Assembly: GCA_020718275.1 (NCBI GenBank)
Contig: DYSI01000014.1
Location: 1 to 38,252, forward strand
Origin: Draconibacterium orientale
GTDB lineage: Bacteria > Bacteroidota > Bacteroidia > Bacteroidales > UBA1556
Direction of reading: 5' to 3'
Length of the DNA: 38,252 nucleotides
Part shown: positions 18,007 to 25,922 of the stretch, in pieces
Numbering within the stretch: the stretch's first letter is position 1
How the letters are laid out: each line of letters starts with the position of its first letter
Position numbers and translations under genes: made by a program
Notes under the pieces: model-generated
Databases searched by the model: none
What the model was told of the DNA's origin: nothing
The model's input: the letters and a program-made list of their open reading frames with translations, nothing else

Positions 18007-19185
18007 TTAGATAAGTTTATGCTTTTCACTTGGAGGGAATAATAGAGCAAGTCCTTTAGATTTTATTTTAAAAAGTGGGCCTTTTTCTATAACCCTACCA
18101 GCTGAATTCTTTTTAATCAGATGGTCTAGTGTAATTAACCCTTGTTCGATTAGTAGGTCAAATTGAGAAGAAATAGGTTTTTTAGTATGCTCAACCAGTG
18201 TGTACTGAAAATGCTCTTTACCATTCATGAATGTACTTTCAGCCTCCACCCAGAATGTTTCTTTATGTTTTTCTTGTAATCTATTGTGTAGTTTATCAAG
18301 TGTCCAGATCATGAAGTCACCAATTTCTGAATTATTTGAGTTTTCTATAACTTGCTTAATATCAGAATCAAGTCTTAGACTTAAACCTTGTGAGTTTCTG
18401 TTAATTGCAGAAACAGTACAGTACAGTTTAATATCTTGGTTACGGACATAACCAAACGCATCTAGTATTTCGGCCGAGCTTTTGAATTTGCTCAAATTCC
18501 AATCGGGCACTTGTGCAAAAAGATTTTTACGATTGGTTCTGCTGCCTCTGAAAGATTTTAATTCAATACCCTTGAAGTCAGGTTGCTTTGATGAATTTAT
18601 TTTGATCCCTAGCACGGCTTCTAAAGTTCTGCCTACAGATGTATCAGCAGAAACCATTGATGGAATCGGACCACTAATGGCTACTTTACGAAGCATAGCA
18701 AGTAATTCGGATGCTACTTCAGTATTTTTCAGGCTTATTTCAGCAATTAGTTCTTGAAATGGATTATATATATTTGTTCTTAATAGATTTTCGATATTTA
18801 ATTGAGTGAGGTTGAAAAGGTGAAACACATGGTCAAAATGAATAATTGCAACTATATCATTAGGAACTGTATATTTGGCTAAACCTGAAAACCAAATTCT
18901 AGTATCACCTTTTTTTGTGTTAGGTCTATATAATGTTGCATTAGAATTTGAAAGGGTAAAATCATGATAGATTTTAGCTTTATAGCAGGCTTTGTTTTCG
19001 GGTCCTTGTAATTGAATGTCGTAATCATGAATTTGGTTTTCTCTAAGAAAGTTTCTAATTGATCCTGTTGCGTCTAAGATAGACTTTTTCAAGCCAGTTT
19101 CAGTAGGTTGAATTAGCGTAAGGGAAACATGATTCTCAGTTAAAACCCTAATTTTTCGTTGTTCTAATTCGGTTAGTGTCCTCAT
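18007..19185 (-). CDS. MvaI/BcnI-like type II restriction endonuclease
   Basis: The 392-residue protein has two parts. The C-terminal nuclease (about 183-392) opens SVGRTLEAVLGIKINSS and carries the catalytic signature D203-x4-E208-L-K210 (PDFKGIELKS), as in MvaI/BcnI enzymes, which act on CCWGG and CCSGG and cut as monomers. The N-terminal part (about 20-130) includes SNATLYRPNTKKGDTRIW and GLAKYTVPNDIVAII. It is probably a separate DNA- or effector-binding domain, comparable in layout, not in visible sequence, to EcoRII. Its ATG shares one base with the methyltransferase stop (TAATG), so restriction is made only after the protective enzyme is translated. The region is AT-rich compared with its neighbours, which suggests transfer. 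The exact site cut cannot be read from sequence. Confidence 0.83.
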   Translation of the reverse strand: MRTLTELEQRKIRVLTENHVSLTLIQPTETGLKKSILDATGSIRNFLRENQIHDYDIQLQGPENKACYKAKIYHDFTLSNSNATLYRPNTKKGDTRIWFSGLAKYTVPNDIVAIIHFDHVFHLFNLTQLNIENLLRTNIYNPFQELIAEISLKNTEVASELLAMLRKVAISGPIPSMVSADTSVGRTLEAVLGIKINSSKQPDFKGIELKSFRGSRTNRKNLFAQVPDWNLSKFKSSAEILDAFGYVRNQDIKLYCTVSAINRNSQGLSLRLDSDIKQVIENSNNSEIGDFMIWTLDKLHNRLQEKHKETFWVEAESTFMNGKEHFQYTLVEHTKKPISSQFDLLIEQGLITLDHLIKKNSAGRVIEKGPLFKIKSKGLALLFPPSEKHKLI

Positions 19186-21392
19186 TATTCGATATTCTTA
19201 AGAATTTCATTTGCAATAGCTCTAGCTAATAAAGGAGGGACAGCATTACCGACAAGCGTATATTGAGGCACTTCTGTTTTACGATTATTACCACCTGTAG
19301 ATCTTTTCCCTTGAAAAACAAAGGAATCATCAAAAGATTGAAGTCGAGCCATTTCTCGTACAGTTAAAGCTCTTGGGGAGTTATAATGTATGTAATCATC
19401 TGGTATAGTCATTATTGTTGAGCTTTGCATATCAGGTTTTAATACATTGTAATTTCTTTTGTTTGAATTTAATCCACATTCTTCAAGTTCGCATTGAGCC
19501 ATTTTATAATCTCCTTGTTTTAAAATGATTTGGAGCCGATTGACGACCTCCTCATTTTGATTGCTTGTTTTGTGATTATTTAGTAAATCAAAATATTTCT
19601 CCCCACTTGAGAGACCATTAAAATCTTTTACGTAAAACGGTTTAGATTTAGGCTTGTAACGCTCAATGAGGCGGCCCTCTTTTGACCATTCCGAAAAGGT
19701 TTTCCCTTCTTTCATATTGATTTTTCCATCAATGGATCTTCTTTTTATTAGAGCTTTCATTTTTTGTGCAGTGCCATTAAATTGATTTGAAATATCAACT
19801 AATTCGTAATGATGTGCTTCCTGATTATTTCCAATGAAGTCTAAATCAAATAATGCTTCAAAAACCGTAACTTTTTCGTTTTCTTTAACTGAATTAGGGA
19901 TTTCTGAGAAAAAGATTTGATCTTTTCTACAACCAATAAATAAAACACGCTCTCGATTTTGAGGTACACCATAGTTTGAGGCATTTGCAACGAATGGTTT
20001 CTCAATTTTATATAATCGAATACTTTCTAAGATGGTTTGTAATTCATTTTGCTCGTCCGTGGTACAGAGATTTGATAACATTTCAACTGTTTCATCAAAC
20101 GAGGCGGTGTATATTTTTAAAGCGCTAATGATATCGGCGCAATCCTTTTGGAATTCATTTGGCACATTTAGCGCTGCAAAGGCATTTTCGATTTGAGAGA
20201 TTACTGATTCTGAACTTATTTGAGTTAAAAAATTAGTAAAAGTGTCAACAAATGTATCGTTGTCAATGTTGCAATAATCTTTTTCTTTAATTATACTTCG
20301 CTTTAATTTTTCCCACTCTTTTGTACGAGCCAGCATATTGAAGCCATGTCGTATTGTATTAATACTTGAATCTGTTTTACTTGTTTTATAATCAGCTATT
20401 TTTGGGGTTAATTGTTTAAATTTATTATCAACAAAGCGAATGAAATCTTCTCTCCCTACTTCAATGTCAGATTTTTTGATGGATTCTACTTCAATGCTCT
20501 TAATGATACTATCAAGCAAAAAGGAATTGTTCTCTTTTTTTATTTTTTTTATAAAGGAAACTAAAAGAGGAATTTCTTTTAAATCTATAATTGAATTTAT
20601 TTCTTGAATTATTAATTCCTTTATTCTTCCATCTTCTTTTGTCAAAATGCCCTTAACATTCTCCATTACAAAGTATTTCGGTTGTAATCGTTTAATTACC
20701 TCCAAATAATGTGAAAACAAATCGTCTTTTTTATCAAATTTCCTTCGCTTTCCGGCCAAACTAAAACTTTGACATGGCGGACCACCACAGACTACATCAA
20801 TTTTTTGGTCGCCAATTTTTAAAAGTAGATTTTCTAAAAAATCAGGTTCCGTGATATCTTGTCGCAGAAATTCGGTGTTCAATCCTAATTGATGGTTATA
20901 TCGTACAACATGAGTAAGTTCGCAATTCTCATTGATGTCACTTGCCGCTATAAAGTCGAAAAATTTATTGTTTATTTCAGCCTGCAAAAATCCCTCACTA
21001 AAACCTCCAGCTCCTGCAAATAAATCAATAAAGGAAAATGGCTTGCCATATAATGTAAGTTGCTCTTTCACAATGTTTACGCTATTGCTTTTCTTATAAC
21101 TCTCAATATGTTTAGTTAGTACATCTTTGATTGTTTCTTGGGAGAAAGTTCTTTTGGCTGATTGGTGTAGTAGCTCATCTGCCCTATCTTCTAGAAATTT
21201 AAGATAATGGTTTATTTCAGTTGACTCAACGGATAATCCTTGTGCTCGTTGTTTCTTCTTATCAAATTCATCAGCCTTAATCTTCTTTCCAGTTGCTAAT
21301 TTTATTTGTTCTCCATTACAATTAATTCTAAGATGAATAGGTGCAAGTCCTTTTCTATCAGCTTTATCGAGATAAAAATTTATAGTGGCCAT
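19185..21392 (-). CDS. C5-cytosine DNA methyltransferase fused to an integrase-type arm DNA-binding domain
   Basis: The 735-residue enzyme has an unusual layout. Residues 1-100 (MATINFYLDKADRKGLAPIH, LRINCNGEQIKLATGKKIKA, then DKKKQRA and NHYLKFLEDRADELL) look like the arm-type DNA-binding domain that opens Bacteroidota tyrosine recombinases, but no recombinase catalytic domain follows. The Dcm-type core starts at 120: motif I DLFAGAGGFSEGF (123-135), motif IV GGPPCQSFS with catalytic Cys207, motif VI ENV (244-246), motif VIII QNRERV (478-483), motif IX RALTVREMARLQ (674-685) and motif X YTLVGNAVPP (711-720). About 215 residues (250-465) are inserted between motifs VI and VIII. It should transfer methyl from SAM to C5 of cytosine and protect the site cut by the coupled endonuclease. 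All catalytic motifs are intact. Confidence 0.93.
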   Translation of the reverse strand: MATINFYLDKADRKGLAPIHLRINCNGEQIKLATGKKIKADEFDKKKQRAQGLSVESTEINHYLKFLEDRADELLHQSAKRTFSQETIKDVLTKHIESYKKSNSVNIVKEQLTLYGKPFSFIDLFAGAGGFSEGFLQAEINNKFFDFIAASDINENCELTHVVRYNHQLGLNTEFLRQDITEPDFLENLLLKIGDQKIDVVCGGPPCQSFSLAGKRRKFDKKDDLFSHYLEVIKRLQPKYFVMENVKGILTKEDGRIKELIIQEINSIIDLKEIPLLVSFIKKIKKENNSFLLDSIIKSIEVESIKKSDIEVGREDFIRFVDNKFKQLTPKIADYKTSKTDSSINTIRHGFNMLARTKEWEKLKRSIIKEKDYCNIDNDTFVDTFTNFLTQISSESVISQIENAFAALNVPNEFQKDCADIISALKIYTASFDETVEMLSNLCTTDEQNELQTILESIRLYKIEKPFVANASNYGVPQNRERVLFIGCRKDQIFFSEIPNSVKENEKVTVFEALFDLDFIGNNQEAHHYELVDISNQFNGTAQKMKALIKRRSIDGKINMKEGKTFSEWSKEGRLIERYKPKSKPFYVKDFNGLSSGEKYFDLLNNHKTSNQNEEVVNRLQIILKQGDYKMAQCELEECGLNSNKRNYNVLKPDMQSSTIMTIPDDYIHYNSPRALTVREMARLQSFDDSFVFQGKRSTGGNNRKTEVPQYTLVGNAVPPLLARAIANEILKNIE

Positions 21393-21396
21393 ATTT

Positions 21397-21433
21397 TACG
21401 GACGTTTTTACGTACACGGACAAAATTACGGAC
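21397..21433 (-). promoter_or_regulatory. Triple GTCCGTR repeat overlapping the R-M promoter (proposed operator)
   Basis: On the minus strand GTCCGTA (21433-21427), GTCCGTG (21421-21415) and GTCCGTA (21403-21397) occur as direct repeats spaced 12 and 18 bases apart. The last ends 5 bases before the methyltransferase ATG. Between the first two, TAATTTTG (21428-21421) is a perfect TAnnTTTG -7 box that shares bases with both repeats. No clear -33 TTG is at the usual distance. A protein bound here would block transcription. The obvious candidate is the methyltransferase's own arm domain, which in integrases binds short direct repeats. The repeats are seen; their function is inferred. Confidence 0.65.
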
Positions 21434-21612
21434 ATTTTTTATATTTTATATAATCTTTTCAATCGTTTGCGAAAAATAGTTTTGTTTCGCTAATTGCTTA
21501 TAGAAATACTTGATATAAAATAAATTATGAATATAAGGCGCTATAAGCACGGCTTGCTTATCCAGCCATCAATCCCGAAAATTCGCCTTGATTGGACATT
21601 GCTACAAACTCT

Positions 21613-22650
21613 TTAATCAAGCTTTATTTTTTGTCCAATTTTGAGAATAGCATTTTCTTTGATTCCGTTGTTGCGACACAATTTTTCGATGGTGGTATGA
21701 TATTTTTTCGACAATTGGTAAAGGGTATCACCCTGTTTTACAATGTGAATACGTGGCGCCTGCTTGCTCTGAACTTTCGGGGCTGAAGGTTCCACTTTGG
21801 TTTCTGTTTGGGTTGGAGGCTGGTAGTTAGGCTCTTCTTTAGCTTTAAGCTCTTTGCCAAAAGCACCAAATTCGCCGTCGATTGGCCGTTTGCGAAAATC
21901 AGAAAGGGTGATATCAAAGTTGTTGATTTTGGTTTTATTAGTTTGGGTTTTGTCAAACTGATAAAGCCATTGGTACATTTGGGGCATATAGAAAACATGA
22001 ACCATATCCGCATGATCAAGGCCGGCGAAATAGGAGGCTCGTGTATAATTTGTATCGCTGCTATTTTTGATTGCTCTTTCCATTTCGAGCGATTGGGAAT
22101 AGGGTACCGCTCGATCGGCTTTTCCATGCATTATCCAAAGTGGTATGGTAGCTAAATTGTTGGCATACTTTACTTTACCACCTCCACATAGTGCCATGGC
22201 AGCACTGATTTGGGAGGCGTATTTCCCTGCAAAATCAAAAGTGCCATATCCTCCCAAACTCATTCCGACAACATAAATTCGGTTAGTGTCGATTGTATAA
22301 TTCTCTTTAACCCAGTTCATCACGTTATATATTTTATCGGGATTCCAGGACTCCGTTCGGGGGCATTGGGGCGCAACCACAAAAGCATGTGGATTTATTT
22401 TGGTGCGAATTATGGCATCCAAAACCCCGTATTTTTTTACGCGGTTTAGGTCTTTGCCCGATAAGCTTTTGCCGTGCAAAAATATTATCAGTGGCATCGA
22501 CTGCGTGGAATCTACGTACTCATCAGGGATATTTAGGAGAAAATTATAACCATAATCTACTTTGCCAAAAAAAGATTCTGTATTAGATTGAGCGCTTATT
22601 TGCAATACTATCGTGACAAATACCAATGCTAAAAGTAGCCTTAATTTCAT
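21613..22650 (-). CDS. Secreted alpha/beta-hydrolase esterase with C-terminal LysM domain
   Basis: The 345-residue exported enzyme has a signal peptide cleaved before Gln21 (QISA|QSN). The hydrolase domain covers about 30-235: oxyanion strand IIFLHGKS, nucleophile Ser131 in GMSLGG, Asp179 in HGKADRAVP, and His213 in GLDHADM. The closest type is the feruloyl/poly-3-hydroxybutyrate-esterase-like or phospholipase group of serine esterases. A Pro/Gln/Lys-rich linker (about 265-298) leads to one LysM domain (301-344, IHIVKQGDTLYQLSKKYHTT), which should hold the enzyme to peptidoglycan. A strong promoter (TTG-18-TAATTTTG) lies just upstream. The ester substrate is unknown; deacylation of wall or carbohydrate esters is a guess. 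Confidence 0.9.
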   Translation of the reverse strand: MKLRLLLALVFVTIVLQISAQSNTESFFGKVDYGYNFLLNIPDEYVDSTQSMPLIIFLHGKSLSGKDLNRVKKYGVLDAIIRTKINPHAFVVAPQCPRTESWNPDKIYNVMNWVKENYTIDTNRIYVVGMSLGGYGTFDFAGKYASQISAAMALCGGGKVKYANNLATIPLWIMHGKADRAVPYSQSLEMERAIKNSSDTNYTRASYFAGLDHADMVHVFYMPQMYQWLYQFDKTQTNKTKINNFDITLSDFRKRPIDGEFGAFGKELKAKEEPNYQPPTQTETKVEPSAPKVQSKQAPRIHIVKQGDTLYQLSKKYHTTIEKLCRNNGIKENAILKIGQKIKLD

Positions 22651-22668
22651 AATTTATAAATTGGGGGG

Positions 22669-22697
22669 CAAAATTACAATTAATTAAACATCAGCAA
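22669..22697 (-). promoter_or_regulatory. Consensus promoter of the LysM esterase gene
   Basis: On the minus strand TTG (22697-22695), an 18-base spacer and TAATTTTG (22676-22669) match the phylum consensus TTG-N17-23-TAnnTTTG. The -7 box ends 18 bases before the ATG. This is the best promoter match in the window. Confidence 0.65.
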
Positions 22698-22748
22698 GGA
22701 AATGTTTGAAGTCCGTTTGTGCCAGCTCTTTTGTGTAGAAGAATCTTT

Positions 22749-23525
22749 CTAATTCCCTTTAAAATCTGGTTTTCGTTTTTGTTTGAACGCATTGATTCCT
22801 TCCAGATAGTCTTCGCTTTGATAGGAGCGTTGGCGGAGTTCGTCAATCAAAAAGAGTGTATCAATGGATACCGGTTTTGATTTGGTGATGGCGTCGATTT
22901 GCTTTTTGATGGCTGAGATACTCAATGGGGAATTAGCAGCGATTTGATTAGCAAGCGAATGCACAAAACTTTCGAGTGTTTCTTGATCGACTAAATAATT
23001 AAGCAAGCCAATCTGATAAGCTCGTTCGGCTGAAAGTGGGGCAGCAGTGAAAAACATTTCTTTAGCAATATTGGGCTGCATACGGCTGAGGATGCGTAAG
23101 ATCCCCATTGAATTATAGGGCACGCCAATTTTTGATGGGGTGAGGGCAAAAGTGGTTTTAGGCGTTCCTACCAGCAAATCGCAACTGAATGCCAGATCAC
23201 AAGCTCCACCCCAAACCGATCCTTCCATCATAGCGATGATTGGGATTTTCACTTCCTGCATCCTGCGTAGCAGTTGCTCCAAAGGGTGATTATATGGAAC
23301 TGGATCAATGCCCGGTAAGGGTAGTTCTTCGATGTTGAAACCCGAACTCCAAATGGCATTGCCATTTATTGCTCGCAAAACGATTACTCTTGCGCCATTG
23401 TTTTCTACAATCTCAAAAGCGGCTGTCAGCTCGGTGAGTAAGTCGGAGGTAAGGGCGTTTCGCATGGATTCATTACGCAATACCAATTCGCTAAACTGTG
23501 GAAAATGGTTGATATCAATAAGCAT
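22749..23525 (-). CDS. Crotonase-family enzyme, methylmalonyl-CoA decarboxylase-like
   Basis: The 258-residue crotonase-fold protein resembles E. coli ScpB (YgfG), which decarboxylates (S)-methylmalonyl-CoA to propionyl-CoA. Shared blocks as I recall them are ...WS(S/A)G..I.ELP.PG.DP (59-75), EGSVWGGACDLAFSCDLL (101-118, oxyanion hole), TPSKIGVPYNSMGI (129-142, with the catalytic-type Tyr137) and SEDYLEGINAFKQKRKPDF at the end. In ScpB the segment after WSAG includes His; here it is GFNIEE, so a catalytic residue may differ and the reaction could be another CoA-ester conversion. It lies 171 bases behind ackA, beyond a terminator, so it likely has its own promoter. Enoyl-CoA hydratase/isomerase is the fallback call. 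Confidence 0.75.
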   Translation of the reverse strand: MLIDINHFPQFSELVLRNESMRNALTSDLLTELTAAFEIVENNGARVIVLRAINGNAIWSSGFNIEELPLPGIDPVPYNHPLEQLLRRMQEVKIPIIAMMEGSVWGGACDLAFSCDLLVGTPKTTFALTPSKIGVPYNSMGILRILSRMQPNIAKEMFFTAAPLSAERAYQIGLLNYLVDQETLESFVHSLANQIAANSPLSISAIKKQIDAITKSKPVSIDTLFLIDELRQRSYQSEDYLEGINAFKQKRKPDFKGN

Positions 23526-23629
23526 AGTTCGATAATAAAATATTAGTTCAAAGATATACAGTTCAATTCAATCCTCGACAAGGGAACAAAGGCTAAAGTT
23601 AGGAAATGATGCAGGAAGTGTAATCTTGG

Positions 23630-23666
23630 TAAAAAAAAGCCGCCTCAGAAAGGATCTGAGGCGGCT
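23630..23666 (-). terminator. Rho-independent terminator of the pta-ackA operon
   Basis: A perfect 12-pair GC-rich stem (23638-23649 with 23655-23666) and a 5-base loop run into eight T on the minus strand (23638-23631). It ends the operon 31 bases after the ackA stop and separates it from the crotonase gene. Confidence 0.95.
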
Positions 23667-23696
23667 CGATAAGGCATTTTATATTTACGATTTTCT

Positions 23697-24896
23697 TTAT
23701 TGGCTAACAATTTCGAGCGTATCGCGGGCAATAACCAATTCCTCATTGGTAGGTACAATCCATACTTTCACTTTTGAAGTAGGTTTGGTTAGATCAATTT
23801 CCGCTCCTCGAACACCTTTGTTTTTCTCAAAATCGAAATCTAGGTTGAGATATTCAAAGTCTTTCATAATGTTAGCACGAGTTTGGTCAGCATTTTCTCC
23901 AATACCGCCTGTGAAAACGATTGCATCAACGCCACCCATGGCGGCTGTATAAGCGCCAATGTACTTTTTGATCCGATATTCGTACATGCGTAGCGAAAGA
24001 ATGGCGCGTTGATTGCCTTCAGCAGCAGCGGCTTCCACTTCACGCATATCTGATGAAACTCCCGAAATACCAAGCATTCCGCTATGCTTATTTACCAAGG
24101 TGTTGGTGGCGCTCAAATTGATGCTTTCTTTACTCATGATGTAGGCCAAAGCCCCAACATCTAAATCACCGCAACGGGTGCCCATCATCAAACCTTCCAC
24201 CGGAGTCAATCCCATGCTAGTATCGATGGATAATCCATGTTTAACCGCGGCAATCGAAGCGCCATTGCCTAAATGGCAAGTGATAATTTTCAGTTCTTCA
24301 ACTTTTTTGCCCATTAATTCGGCAGCGCGTTGGGAAACAAAGCGGTGACTAGATCCGTGAAATCCGTAGCGCCGAATTCCATATTTGGCATACAGGGTAT
24401 AAGGAATTGCATACATATAGGATTCGGGAGTCATGCTTTGGTGAAAAGCCGTATCGAAAGCGCCAGCTTGTGGTACATTGGGCATCAAACTCGATACCGC
24501 ATAAATACCTTTGAGGTTTGGTGGATTGTGCAATGGCGCCAACTCAGCAACCTCTTCCATTTTATCAATTACCTCTTGAGTAATACGAACGCTACTCTTA
24601 AAAGCCTCTCCACCGTGTACAACACGATGACCTACTGCTTGTATCTCGTCTAAATTTTTTATGCTGCCATGTCTTTCGGAAGTTAAAACTCCTAACACAT
24701 ATTCGATACCCTGTTGATGATCATAGATATTTCCATTTAGGGTAACTTTATCACCATCAGCGCGTTCGTTCTTAAGGAAAGAACCGTTTAGGCCTATTTT
24801 TTCGACAATACCTTTGGCAAGCACATCCTCATTGGTCATGTCAAATAATTGATATTTGATGGATGAGCTACCACAATTAATCACTAATATTTTCAT
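23697..24896 (-). CDS. ackA: Acetate kinase
   Basis: The 399-residue ASKHA-fold enzyme makes ATP and acetate from acetyl phosphate, or the reverse. Visible motifs are ILVINCGSSSIKYQL at the start, GHRVVHGGEAF, GAFDTAFHQSM, YGFHGSSHRFVS, CHLGNGASIAAV and VFTGGIGENA. The length fits acetate kinase (about 400) rather than butyrate kinase (about 355). It is the last gene of the operon pta - hydroxyacyl-CoA dehydrogenase - ackA, 29 bases after the dehydrogenase, and is followed by a strong terminator. Confidence 0.97.
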   Translation of the reverse strand: MKILVINCGSSSIKYQLFDMTNEDVLAKGIVEKIGLNGSFLKNERADGDKVTLNGNIYDHQQGIEYVLGVLTSERHGSIKNLDEIQAVGHRVVHGGEAFKSSVRITQEVIDKMEEVAELAPLHNPPNLKGIYAVSSLMPNVPQAGAFDTAFHQSMTPESYMYAIPYTLYAKYGIRRYGFHGSSHRFVSQRAAELMGKKVEELKIITCHLGNGASIAAVKHGLSIDTSMGLTPVEGLMMGTRCGDLDVGALAYIMSKESINLSATNTLVNKHSGMLGISGVSSDMREVEAAAAEGNQRAILSLRMYEYRIKKYIGAYTAAMGGVDAIVFTGGIGENADQTRANIMKDFEYLNLDFDFEKNKGVRGAEIDLTKPTSKVKVWIVPTNEELVIARDTLEIVSQ

Positions 24897-24925
24897 AGTT
24901 TAAATTTTTAAAATTGAAGAACCCT

Positions 24926-25894
24926 CTATTGTTGTCCTAGATGAGAGATGGAACCTTTTTTCTCGTATTGTTTGCCGTTTTTATAAAAGTAAAAACCTTC
25001 TCCGGTTTTAATACCGAGGATTCCGGCACGCACCATTCGTCGGATAATGGGGGATGATTTATAGCGTTTATCGCCATATTCGTTGTACAATCCTTCCATC
25101 CACTTAGTAAGTTTATCTAAACCAATATGATCGGCCATGGTGAATGGACCCCGTTGCATACCGTAACCGTCCATCATCGTTTTATCAATTTGAGCCACTG
25201 TACTTACGCCTTCCATCAAGAGCCCACAAGCTTCGTTTATCATCGGAACAATGATGCGGGTACTGATATTTCCGGGGGATCCATAAATATTGATTGTTTC
25301 TTTGCCAAGCATGCGAACAAAGCGATTGACAAATTCAATAGAATCGTTGGAGGTATTGCGGCAACGGTTGATTTCGATAATTTTGGTATCGAGGGTGGGG
25401 GAGATAAAATGAACTCCAACGGCGCGGTAAGGTTTATTAAGCACTACTGCCAAGTCGGAAATAACAATGGTAGAAGCATTTGAAATCATAATACAATCGT
25501 CGCTTACGACCTCTTCAATTTTTTTGAACACCTCTTTACGAGTAGGTTGATTCGGAATCCATTTAGTGGTATTGATGGCTTCGATAACTAGGCTGCAATC
25601 TGCTAAATCTTCAAAATTGACACTTCCTTTGATGCGGGATAAGATCGCCCTTTTGTCGCCAGAAGTCATTCCCCAATGACTAATAATATGGTCAATTTGT
25701 TCTCCGATAGCAGCGAAAGCTTGTTCCACTTTTTCTTCCGAAACTTCAATAAAGGTGAGGTCAATACCACTTTTGCTAATGAGAATAGCAATTTCTTGAC
25801 CCATAGAACCACAGCCTACCAAGCCGGCTTTGATATTAGCAGTCTTCGATTTGAGAGACTTATTTAATGCATAATCTTCCAGTAATTCTGTCAT
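24926..25894 (-). CDS. 3-hydroxyacyl-CoA dehydrogenase (3-hydroxybutyryl-CoA dehydrogenase-like)
   Basis: The 322-residue enzyme oxidises 3-hydroxyacyl-CoA to 3-oxoacyl-CoA with NAD(P), or the reverse. The Rossmann domain has G27-C-G29-S-M-G32 and an acidic residue (IEVSEEK) at the nucleotide ribose position. The catalytic His lies in AVGVHFISP. The C-terminal helical domain includes NEACGLLMEGVSTVAQIDKTM and GPFTMADHIGLDKL, and GIKTGEGFY is near the end. It is about 35 residues longer than typical single-domain forms, with an N-terminal tail of about 20 and a small insert around NTTKWIPNQPTRKEV. Its place between pta and ackA (gaps 28 and 29 bases) implies co-expression with acyl-phosphate metabolism. 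Confidence 0.9.
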   Translation of the reverse strand: MTELLEDYALNKSLKSKTANIKAGLVGCGSMGQEIAILISKSGIDLTFIEVSEEKVEQAFAAIGEQIDHIISHWGMTSGDKRAILSRIKGSVNFEDLADCSLVIEAINTTKWIPNQPTRKEVFKKIEEVVSDDCIMISNASTIVISDLAVVLNKPYRAVGVHFISPTLDTKIIEINRCRNTSNDSIEFVNRFVRMLGKETINIYGSPGNISTRIIVPMINEACGLLMEGVSTVAQIDKTMMDGYGMQRGPFTMADHIGLDKLTKWMEGLYNEYGDKRYKSSPIIRRMVRAGILGIKTGEGFYFYKNGKQYEKKGSISHLGQQ

Positions 25895-25922
25895 GATTTT
25901 TTATTTTATAGCGTTATAATAA

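Noticed and set aside
17900-21600. Direct repeats marking an insertion boundary of the R-M unit
   Set aside because: By eye I found only short AT-rich similarities (such as ACTTGAT on both sides), which are expected by chance. Comparison with a strain lacking the unit would decide.
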